Of a stretch of DNA of 64,000 nucleotides, positions 50,689 through 58,739 are shown piece by piece. A program made the position numbers and the translations under genes. The notes under the pieces are model-generated. The model did no database searches. It saw nothing but the letters and a program-made list of their open reading frames with translations, and was not told where the DNA came from. Source of the DNA: an uncultured Ignavibacteria bacterium (GTDB taxonomy: Bacteria; Bacteroidota; Ignavibacteria; Kapaibacteriales; UBA2268); the NCBI GenBank assembly GCA_903862655.1, contig CAIOZA010000142.1, positions 62,001 to 126,000 of the forward strand, written 5' to 3'. Position 1 is the first letter of the stretch; each line of letters opens with the position of its first letter.

Positions 50689-51255
50689 ATGATCTTCACC
50701 CAATTCTGAACACAGAACGAAAAGAGATCATTTGTTATTAAAAAATTGATTTTCATACTCCACCGGAGTTAAATAACCTAAACTTGAATGTAATCTTTGT
50801 CTGTTTAAAAAAACTTCAATATAATCAAATAATGCTAATTCTGATTCCGATCTTGGCGAAAAATTTCTGTGATACACAAATTCCTTTTTCAATGAATGAA
50901 AAAATGTCTCCGTACTGCATAGTCTGAGTGGTGTTCATCAATAAATTTATATTTATCTTCTATGCTTTCGAAAATATGCCGAGTGCTTTTTTTTTAAAAT
51001 ATCAGGTTCCTCTCGTAAAACCAGATTTTCCCTTGTTAGCTTTGAGATTTCCTCTTCTGCAGGTGTTTGGTGTCCCTTGCCAGCTCAGCTACCTTCTTTT
51101 CTTTATTAACTGTTAGCTTCGCTGTATGAATTTTGAAGTTTTTGTCGAATATTCGTTTATTTCGCCTATCCCTTTTGATCTCCTTTCATTTCTAAATATT
51201 ATATTTAACAATTTTTCCTCTCTCTTCCTACTGTCTTATATCGGGTGAAGATCAT
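50689..51255 (-). mobile_element. Degraded, internally deleted IS3-family insertion sequence with both terminal inverted repeats
   Basis: Left end ATGATCTTCACCC (50689-50701), right end GGGTGAAGATCAT (51243-51255); minus strand encodes OrfA fragments (KRIFDKNFKIHTAKLTVNKEKKVAELARDT; EEISKLTRENLVLREEPDILKKKALGIFSKA), OrfB start (YKFIDEHHSDYAV) and OrfB end (STETFFHSLKKEFVYHRNFSPRSESELALFDYIEVFLNRQRLHSSLGYLTPVEYENQFFNNK*, stop at 50728). Confidence 0.9.
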
Positions 51256-51390
51256 GACATTGAAGATATGTTAATTGAATTGAAATATGGTAACTGCTCT
51301 TTTTGTGAATAACTCAATTTGTTAATTTAAAAAAAAATACACATGAATTCAAATTTGTTTTGGAGAAGAATAAAAAATTGATTAATTTAA

Positions 51391-51408
51391 TTGTGAAAAA
51401 AATAACAA
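51391..51408. promoter_or_regulatory. Candidate Rex operator
   Basis: TTGTGAAAAAAATAACAA matches 16/18 of the Rex consensus TTGTGAAWWWWTTCACAA; 35 nt upstream of rex ATG. Confidence 0.65.
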
Positions 51409-51443
51409 CTTTAATGAAATATTTTTTTGATTTGTGATTTATA

Positions 51444-52073
51444 ATGAAAACGGCCTCTGAAAAAGTAGTACATCGTCTTATTCTTTACAAAAAATTACTG
51501 AAGAATTTCCAGTCAAAAAGTGTCAGAAATATTTTTTCCCATAATTTAGCAGAACATGCCTCACTAAACCCTGCACAAATCCGAAGAGATCTCATGCTTG
51601 TTGGATATGACGGTTCAACGGTATCAGGTTATAATGTTAATGACCTCCTTTTTTGCATTGAGAAATTCCTTTATCCTAATGAGATACAAAACGTTGCCTT
51701 GATAGGTCTCGGAAACCTTGGTAAATCAATTCTGGATTATTGCTATGGGCGGCATCCCATAATAGCTATCAATGCTATTTTCGAAAAAGATCCTAATAAA
51801 ATTAATCGTATAATATGTGGAACAAGATGCTATCATATCGACGATCTTGAAATCATAGTTAAAAAGAATAGCATTAAAATTGCAATAATAGCAATTTCAT
51901 CCTCAGTTACAGAAACTATTGCTAAAAGACTGATTGAATGTGGTGTTAAATCAATTATTAATTATTCAAATGCATGTCTCAGTTTTCCGGCAGAAATTTA
52001 TGTTGAAAATAGAGATATGATGTTTGCTGTAGAAAAGGCAGCATTTTTTTCAAAAAAAGAAAAGGAAATTTAG
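51444..52073 (+). CDS. rex: Redox-sensing transcriptional repressor Rex
   Basis: N-term winged-helix region LNPAQIRRDLMLVGYDGSTVSGYNVNDLL; Rossmann NVALIGLGNLGKSILDY; IINYSNACLSFPAEIYVENRDM. Confidence 0.93.
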   Translation: MKTASEKVVHRLILYKKLLKNFQSKSVRNIFSHNLAEHASLNPAQIRRDLMLVGYDGSTVSGYNVNDLLFCIEKFLYPNEIQNVALIGLGNLGKSILDYCYGRHPIIAINAIFEKDPNKINRIICGTRCYHIDDLEIIVKKNSIKIAIIAISSSVTETIAKRLIECGVKSIINYSNACLSFPAEIYVENRDMMFAVEKAAFFSKKEKEI

Positions 52074-52074
52074 A

Positions 52075-52545
52075 ATGATAAGTAATGAAAAAATTCTAAA
52101 CAAATATCCTGACCCGAGAAGAGAAAACCTGATTCCACTTTTACAGGAAATTCAGGAATTACATGGTTACGTTTCAAGAGAAACAATTATTGAAATCGGA
52201 AGTCATTTACCGTTACCTGCCAGTAAAATTTATGGTGTAGCTACTTTCTACAATCAGTTTAGATTTAATCCACCCGGAAAGTATCATATTCAGATATGCA
52301 GAGGTACGGCATGTCATGTTAAGGGATCTTCGAATGTACTTGATATGCTTCAGAGGGAATTGAAGATTAAAGCAGGAGAAACTACGCGTGATGGCATGTT
52401 CAGCATAGAAGTTGTAGCGTGTCTGGGTGCTTGCGGACTAGCTCCGGTAATTAGTGTGAATGGTGAGTTTCATGCAGATGTAAGTAGTAAAAAACTTCAA
52501 CTAATTCTAAAGCAATTACGGGCAAAGGATAAAGGAAATGGCTGA
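52075..52545 (+). CDS. hydC: NADH-dependent [FeFe]-hydrogenase gamma subunit (NuoE-like, 2Fe-2S)
   Basis: KIYGVATFYNQFRFNPPGKYHIQICRGTACHVKGS...VACLGACGLAPVISVNGEFH. Confidence 0.9.
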   Translation: MISNEKILNKYPDPRRENLIPLLQEIQELHGYVSRETIIEIGSHLPLPASKIYGVATFYNQFRFNPPGKYHIQICRGTACHVKGSSNVLDMLQRELKIKAGETTRDGMFSIEVVACLGACGLAPVISVNGEFHADVSSKKLQLILKQLRAKDKGNG

Positions 52546-54526
52546 TTTAAAAAATTTAAAGTGTTGTAATGAATGCTGGCACAATAAGGATAATCCATGT
52601 TTTCATTTTATAGATTGTATAACTGGAAAGCCGGTTTGCCATAATGATGTTGATTGTGAATTTGAACAATCCAAGAAAATGTCCCAATTAAAAAATGAAA
52701 ATTCAGAAATCATAATAATTTTTGTTGGTTCAGGAACTTGTGGATTAGGAGCGGGAGCTGGCAAAACTATAAAAGCTATTAGTAAATATATAAATGAGAA
52801 TGATGTAGATGCCAGGATTGTTGAAGTTGGATGTATCGGAATATGCACTGAAGAGCCATTAGTAGATATTCAGATGCCGGGTAAATCAAGAATTTCTTTC
52901 AAAAAGATAACTGAAGAAAAAGTAAACCTGCTTTTGGATTCTGTTTTTGGAGGAGATATTCCTATTGAGCATGTATTAGGGCAATATAATTCAAGATTGT
53001 CAATTGACGGGATACCTTTACTTAGTGAGCTCTCATTTTTCATGCATCAGACTAGATGGGTCCTGGAAAACATAGGTATAATAAATCCTGTGAATATAAA
53101 TGAATACATTGCGAATAATGGATTTATGGGTCTGTCAAAGACACTTCAAAACTATACTCCAATTGAAATTTGTAATCAGATTCTTGATAGTGGCTTGCGG
53201 GGCAGAGGTGGAGGCGGTTTCCTTACCGGCAAGAAGTGGCACATGGCACAATCTTCATCAGCAGAGCAGAAATATTTAATTTGCAATGCAGACGAAGGAG
53301 ATCCAGGTGCCTTTATGGATAGAGCATTGATTGAAGGTGATCCTTATAAACTGATTGAAGGTATAGCCATTGCTGCTTATGCCATAGGTGCATCAAAAGC
53401 ATATGTTTATCTGAGAGCAGAATATCCTCTAGCAATTAAAAATTTGAAAATTGCAATTTCCAAAGCAATTGAATATGGTTTACTTGGTTCGAATATCCTT
53501 GATAGTGGTTTTAATCTTGATATTGTGATAAAAATGGGTGCAGGTGCTTTTGTCTGTGGTGAAGAAACTGCTTTGATAAACAGCATCGAGGGTAAACGGG
53601 GTATGCCTAAGCCCAGACCTCCATTTCCGGCAGTGAAAGGATTATTTGGCAAACCTACAATTATCAATAATGTAGAAACACTTGCTAATGTACCCAAAAT
53701 CATTCTTAATGGAGCAAAATGGTTTAATTCTATAGGTACTGAGACAAGCAAAGGTACAAAGGTATTTGCCTTATCAGGAAATATAAATATAACCGGGCTT
53801 GTAGAAGTATCTATGGGAACAAGTATTGATGATATTGTTTATACCATAGGTGGAGGTATTCCAAATAATAAATCACTCAAAGCAGTTCAGATCGGTGGAC
53901 CATCCGGTGGATGTATTCACACATCAATATTAGATATCGAAGTTGATTATGAATCACTAAAAACAGTCGGGGCAATGATGGGGTCAGGTGGTTTAGTGGT
54001 AATGGATGAAGACACCTGTATGGTTGATATAGCAAAGTTTTTCATGGATTTTATCCAGAGAGAAAGCTGTGGAAAGTGTATCCCTTGTAGAGAAGGCACT
54101 AGAAGAATGCTTGAAATATTGGAGAAAATCTCCAGTAAACCAAGTAAGGGGAAATCTATATCTCAACTAGAAAGATTTCACTCAATATTACATCTCAAGA
54201 GTTTAGCTGAAGTGATACAAGACACTAGTCTCTGTGGTTTAGGAAAGTCTGCACCAAACCCAGTTTTGAGCACTCTTCGTTGGTTTAGCGATGAATACGA
54301 TGTTCATGTCTATGAAAAGAGATGTCCTGCAAAGAAATGCAAGGATCTGCTTGTTTATCAAATTGACAATACTAAATGCAATGGTTGTACAATTTGCTCG
54401 AAGAATTGTCCTTCAGATGCAATTTTAGGAGAATTAAAGCACCATCATTATATCAATCAGGATAAGTGTATTGGATGTAGTGCTTGTTTGGATGTATGTA
54501 AACCCAAAGCCATTTTTGTAAATTGA
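52538..54526 (+). CDS. hydB: NADH-dependent [FeFe]-hydrogenase beta subunit (NuoF-like, with C-terminal 2x[4Fe-4S])
   Basis: GLRGRGGGGFLTGKKWHMA, CNADEGDPGAFMDRALIEGDPYKLIEG, ESCGKCIPCREGTRRM, C-term CNGCTICSKNCPSDAI...CIGCSACLDVCKPKAI; overlaps hydC by 8 nt. Confidence 0.93.
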   Translation: MADLKNLKCCNECWHNKDNPCFHFIDCITGKPVCHNDVDCEFEQSKKMSQLKNENSEIIIIFVGSGTCGLGAGAGKTIKAISKYINENDVDARIVEVGCIGICTEEPLVDIQMPGKSRISFKKITEEKVNLLLDSVFGGDIPIEHVLGQYNSRLSIDGIPLLSELSFFMHQTRWVLENIGIINPVNINEYIANNGFMGLSKTLQNYTPIEICNQILDSGLRGRGGGGFLTGKKWHMAQSSSAEQKYLICNADEGDPGAFMDRALIEGDPYKLIEGIAIAAYAIGASKAYVYLRAEYPLAIKNLKIAISKAIEYGLLGSNILDSGFNLDIVIKMGAGAFVCGEETALINSIEGKRGMPKPRPPFPAVKGLFGKPTIINNVETLANVPKIILNGAKWFNSIGTETSKGTKVFALSGNINITGLVEVSMGTSIDDIVYTIGGGIPNNKSLKAVQIGGPSGGCIHTSILDIEVDYESLKTVGAMMGSGGLVVMDEDTCMVDIAKFFMDFIQRESCGKCIPCREGTRRMLEILEKISSKPSKGKSISQLERFHSILHLKSLAEVIQDTSLCGLGKSAPNPVLSTLRWFSDEYDVHVYEKRCPAKKCKDLLVYQIDNTKCNGCTICSKNCPSDAILGELKHHHYINQDKCIGCSACLDVCKPKAIFVN

Positions 54527-54542
54527 TGATGGAGAATTAAAA

Positions 54543-56264
54543 GTGTTTAATATAGAAGTTAATAGTAATTTAATTGAAGCAAAACCAGGAGAGTATATAC
54601 TATCAACTCTGAAAAGGGCTGGGATTAAAGTTCCAACTTTGTGCCATCTGGAAGGATTAATTCCGTCAGGTGCATGCAGAATGTGTGTTGTTGAAGTAGA
54701 GGGGATGCATGATTTGATACCCAGTTGTGCTTTCCCGGTTTCTGATGGAATGAAAATCAAAACACACTCAGCCAGAGTGGTTAAAGCTAGAAAAACCATT
54801 GTAGAATTATTACTTTCAAATCATCCTGATGACTGTCTTTATTGTGTTAGAAATGAGGACTGCGAACTGCAGAAACTTGCAAAACAACATGGAGTAATTG
54901 AACGTACTTTTGCCGGAGAAAAAAATAAGTATTTTCTGGATATGTCAAGTCCTTCGATTGTTCGTGATCCTTCAAAGTGTATTTTATGTGGTAGATGCGT
55001 CAGGGTTTGTGAGGAAACACAGGGAGTATCGGCAATTGATTTTATTGGCAGAGGCTCTAAGACAAGAATAGGAACAGCTTTTGATGAAGGACTGAATATT
55101 TCGAGCTGTATCAACTGTGGTCAATGCATTATGGTATGTCCAACTGCTGCCTTACGGGGGCAGAGATACATAGAAGAAGTCCAGGAAGCCCTAAGAGATC
55201 CTAAAAAACATGTTGTAATTCAGCATGCTCCGGCTGTGTCAGTCACACTAGGTGAGACTTTAAACTGTAAAAATGGTGCTGATGTTAGTGGTATAATGAC
55301 TTCAGCTCTCAGGACACTAGGATTTGACAGAGTTTTCGAAACATCCTTTTCAGCAGATCTAACAATAATGGAAGAAGCATCAGAGCTGGTTCAAAGAATA
55401 AAAACTGGTGGAACATTGCCTATGTTCACCAGCTGTTCCCCAGGATGGGTGAAATTCCTGGAACAATTCTATCCTGAATTTATACCAAATCTATCTACCT
55501 GCAAGAGTCCACAAATGATGCTGGGAGCTGTAATCAAGAGTTATTATGCAGAAATTGAAGGGATTGACCCTGATGATATTTATAATGTATCTGTAATGCC
55601 TTGTGTTGCCAAAAAGTTTGAAGCAGGACGACAAGAGCTCTCAAATAATGGGAAGCCGGACATAGATGCAGTTTTAACAACTCGCGAACTTGCAATGATG
55701 ATCGAAACAAGTGGAATTGAAGCCAATTCTTTATCTCCAAGCATAGCCGATAACCCATTCGGCGAAAGAAGTACAGCCGGTAAATTATTCGGTGTAAGTG
55801 GTGGTGTCATGGAAGCAGCTATTAGAACTGCAAATTTCCTCCTCACAGGTTATGAACTTGAGCAATCACAGATTCTGGAAATACGTGGACTTGATGGAAT
55901 AAAAGAAACTATAGTTCAGTTAGGGGATCTTACCTTAGGTGTAGCAGTTGTCAGTGGATTAAATAATGCCAGAAAAATACTGGAGCAAATTAAAAAAGGT
56001 AGAAATGATCTGCATTTCATTGAAGTAATGTCTTGCCCCGGTGGATGTATAGCAGGTGGTGGACAACCAATAAAAACTGATATTGAGCTAATCAAATCGA
56101 GAATGAAATCCCTGTATTATATTGATAAAAGTGAGCCTGTTCGAGCATCACATGATAATCCTTATATTAAAAAATTATATGATGAATATCTTGAACATCC
56201 TTTGAGCCATAAAAGTCACAAATTATTGCATACTAGTTATTCTGAACGTGAAGTGCTGATTTAA
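54543..56264 (+). CDS. hydA: NADH-dependent [FeFe]-hydrogenase catalytic subunit
   Basis: 2Fe-2S CHLEGLIPSGACRMCVVEVEG; HPDDCLYCVRNEDC; CILCGRCVRVC...CINCGQCIMVCP; H-cluster motifs TSCSPGW, MPCVAKKFEAGR, FGVSGGVMEAAIRT, EVMSCPGGCIAGGGQP; GTG start. Confidence 0.95.
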   Translation: MFNIEVNSNLIEAKPGEYILSTLKRAGIKVPTLCHLEGLIPSGACRMCVVEVEGMHDLIPSCAFPVSDGMKIKTHSARVVKARKTIVELLLSNHPDDCLYCVRNEDCELQKLAKQHGVIERTFAGEKNKYFLDMSSPSIVRDPSKCILCGRCVRVCEETQGVSAIDFIGRGSKTRIGTAFDEGLNISSCINCGQCIMVCPTAALRGQRYIEEVQEALRDPKKHVVIQHAPAVSVTLGETLNCKNGADVSGIMTSALRTLGFDRVFETSFSADLTIMEEASELVQRIKTGGTLPMFTSCSPGWVKFLEQFYPEFIPNLSTCKSPQMMLGAVIKSYYAEIEGIDPDDIYNVSVMPCVAKKFEAGRQELSNNGKPDIDAVLTTRELAMMIETSGIEANSLSPSIADNPFGERSTAGKLFGVSGGVMEAAIRTANFLLTGYELEQSQILEIRGLDGIKETIVQLGDLTLGVAVVSGLNNARKILEQIKKGRNDLHFIEVMSCPGGCIAGGGQPIKTDIELIKSRMKSLYYIDKSEPVRASHDNPYIKKLYDEYLEHPLSHKSHKLLHTSYSEREVLI

Positions 56265-56275
56265 CAATAATTGAA

Positions 56276-58291
56276 ATGAGTAAAATGTATAATAAATCAA
56301 CAAATCTGTTAATTACCACAATCAAAGAAAGATGCAGGGTGTGTTATACCTGTGTCAGGGAATGTCCGGCTAAGGCTATAAGAATTTCTGGAGGTCAGGC
56401 TGAAGTTGTACCCGGCAGATGTATTGGATGTGGAAATTGTGTGAGAGTATGCAGTCAGGATGCTAAACAATACCTTAATTCAAGGAATGAAGTATTAGAA
56501 TTGCTGAAAACTGAATCCATGGTAGTAGCCTGCATCGCACCAAGTTTCCCAGCTGATTTTTATGATATTACACCGGAAAAAATGGTGGGAATGTTGAAAG
56601 TAATAGGTTTCGATCATGTTTATGAAGTTGCTTTTGGAGCTGATTTAGTTGCCAGAGAGATGAACAACTTTCTAGATTCTTCTAATGGGAAAAGACTCAT
56701 TTCCACTACTTGTCCAGCAGTTTTTGAGTATGTGAAGTGCTATCATCCAAATTTAACAGAGAATCTGGCTACGGTAGTTTCTCCAATGATAGCAATGTCA
56801 CGTGTAATTAAAGAAATAAATGGTAGGGATGTTAAGATTGTCTTTATCGGACCTTGCATTGCAAAGAAAGCAGAAGCATCTGATTTGGAAGTTTTCGGCG
56901 AGATCGATGAAGTTCTTACCTTTAAAGAATTGAAGCAGATATTTGAAGAATTACAGATTGTTTCCAAAGATGTTCCATCCTTTCCATTTGATGGACCAAT
57001 TGGAGGCAAGGGTGCTCTATTTCCTTTGAGTAGAGGAATGATGCAATCTGTTGAAGTATTTGAAGATCTTATGAAAGGTGATATTGTTTCTGCAGACGGT
57101 AGGTACGAATTTATTGATGCAATCAAGGAATTTGAAAGTGGTGATTTAAATACAAAATTACTTGAACTTCTTTGTTGTAATGGTTGCATAATGGGTCCAG
57201 GAATGGTTACTGATGAACCTGTCTTCAGAAGACGCTCAAGGATAAGCAAATATGTAAGAAATAGAATGAATGAGATTGATCGGAGTGAATTTAATGGCAA
57301 TATCGAAAAGTTTTCTAAACTGAATTTATCGAGAACATTTATTCCAAATGATCAAAGAACTTCATTACCAGATCCAGAGGAAATAAAAAGCGTTCTCATC
57401 AGAATGGGCAAAGTTACATTAATGGATGAGCTAAATTGCGGTGCCTGCGGATACGAATCCTGCAGAGAGCACGCAATTGCAATTATCGAAGGTTTGGCAG
57501 AAGATGAAATGTGTCTCCCATTTAGCATTGAAAGACTACATAAAAGTGTTAAACAGTTGGAAGTTTCTAACGAACAGCTTGCAAAAACAAGAGAGGCATT
57601 GAATCAATCAGAGAAACTCGCATCAATGGGCCAACTTGCTGCAGGTATTGCTCATGAGCTTAACAATCCTTTGGGTGTTGTTCTAATGTATGCAAATCTG
57701 GTTCTTGAAGATATTGACAGGCAATCAACAGCATTTGACGATCTGAATATCATTGCACAAGAAGCCGAGAGATGTAAAAAAATAGTATCAGATTTACTAA
57801 ATTTCGCAAGAAAAAACAAAGTAGTATTTCAACCTGTTAATATTTGTGACATGGTTGATCAGTGTCTAAAGGTTACTCAAGTTCCTACAAATATTTCAGT
57901 AGAAATAGTACATGAATATAAAAATCTAACGGCAGACATTGACAGGGATCAGATATTACAAATAATGAATAATCTTATTACTAATGCAATTAATTCTATG
58001 GCAAAGGGTGGCAAACTTATTGTGGTTACAAGGAAGAACAATATGAACATCGAAATAATTATTAAGGATTCAGGGGTTGGAATTCCTGATCAAATTATTG
58101 ATAAAATATTTCAACCATTTTTCACCACTAAGCAGATTGGAAAAGGTACAGGATTAGGACTAGCTGTTACTTATGGGATTATCAAGATGCATAAGGGTAC
58201 GATAAAAGTTAAATCAAATGCTGATCCGGGGAAAGGACAAACCGGTACGACTTTTACAGTTATTCTTCCTGTAGAAAACTCTACAAATTAG
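56276..58291 (+). CDS. Sensory [FeFe]-hydrogenase-like protein fused to a histidine kinase
   Basis: CRVCYTCVRECPAKAI...CIGCGNCVRVC; H-cluster-like TTCPAVFEYV, GPCIAKKAEA, CCNGCIMGPGM; FeS domain CGACGYESCREHAIAIIEGLAEDEMC; kinase SEKLASMGQLAAGIAHELNNPLG, NNLITNAINSM, GKGTGLGLAVTYGI. Confidence 0.92.
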   Translation: MSKMYNKSTNLLITTIKERCRVCYTCVRECPAKAIRISGGQAEVVPGRCIGCGNCVRVCSQDAKQYLNSRNEVLELLKTESMVVACIAPSFPADFYDITPEKMVGMLKVIGFDHVYEVAFGADLVAREMNNFLDSSNGKRLISTTCPAVFEYVKCYHPNLTENLATVVSPMIAMSRVIKEINGRDVKIVFIGPCIAKKAEASDLEVFGEIDEVLTFKELKQIFEELQIVSKDVPSFPFDGPIGGKGALFPLSRGMMQSVEVFEDLMKGDIVSADGRYEFIDAIKEFESGDLNTKLLELLCCNGCIMGPGMVTDEPVFRRRSRISKYVRNRMNEIDRSEFNGNIEKFSKLNLSRTFIPNDQRTSLPDPEEIKSVLIRMGKVTLMDELNCGACGYESCREHAIAIIEGLAEDEMCLPFSIERLHKSVKQLEVSNEQLAKTREALNQSEKLASMGQLAAGIAHELNNPLGVVLMYANLVLEDIDRQSTAFDDLNIIAQEAERCKKIVSDLLNFARKNKVVFQPVNICDMVDQCLKVTQVPTNISVEIVHEYKNLTADIDRDQILQIMNNLITNAINSMAKGGKLIVVTRKNNMNIEIIIKDSGVGIPDQIIDKIFQPFFTTKQIGKGTGLGLAVTYGIIKMHKGTIKVKSNADPGKGQTGTTFTVILPVENSTN

Positions 58292-58346
58292 TATTAGTTT
58301 GAATATAGATTCTTAATATGTAAACATTAAAAGAGAGAGTATTGAA

Positions 58347-58736
58347 GTGAATAAAAAAATATTATTAGTAGATGATGATATTGATTTCCTAAATCAAATT
58401 GAAATTCATCTTAAGAATTCAGGTTTTGATGTTGCTGTTTCGGAAAGCGAGAAAGATGCAGAAAAACTACTGCCTATTTTCAATCCCGATCTGGTGATAA
58501 CAGATCTTATGATTGATAATTTCGACGCTGGATTTTTGCTGGCATACAAAGTAAAGAAATTCAATCCTCAGATTCCTGTTATTATTGTTACCGGAGTCAC
58601 GCATGAGCTTGGTTTTAAGTTCTATGCCGGTACACAAGAAGAGCGTCAATGGATCAAAGCAGATGCAATTTTAAATAAACCAATTAGATATGAACAGTTA
58701 TTAAAAGAAATTTATACACATTTACATTTAGATTAG
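58347..58736 (+). CDS. Single-domain response regulator (receiver only)
   Basis: KKILLVDDDIDFLNQIEIHL...PDLVITDLMIDNFDAGFLLAYKVK...VIIVTGVTHELG...ILNKPIRYEQL; 129 aa. Confidence 0.9.
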   Translation: MNKKILLVDDDIDFLNQIEIHLKNSGFDVAVSESEKDAEKLLPIFNPDLVITDLMIDNFDAGFLLAYKVKKFNPQIPVIIVTGVTHELGFKFYAGTQEERQWIKADAILNKPIRYEQLLKEIYTHLHLD

Positions 58737-58739
58737 AAT

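Noticed and set aside
50928-51116. Plus-strand ORF MVFINKFIFIFYAFENMPS...
   Set aside because: Antisense to the IS3 OrfA/OrfB fragments on the minus strand
51301-51320. Second Rex site TTGTGAATAACTCAATTT
   Set aside because: Only the left half matches the consensus; kept as a weak note under the main operator finding
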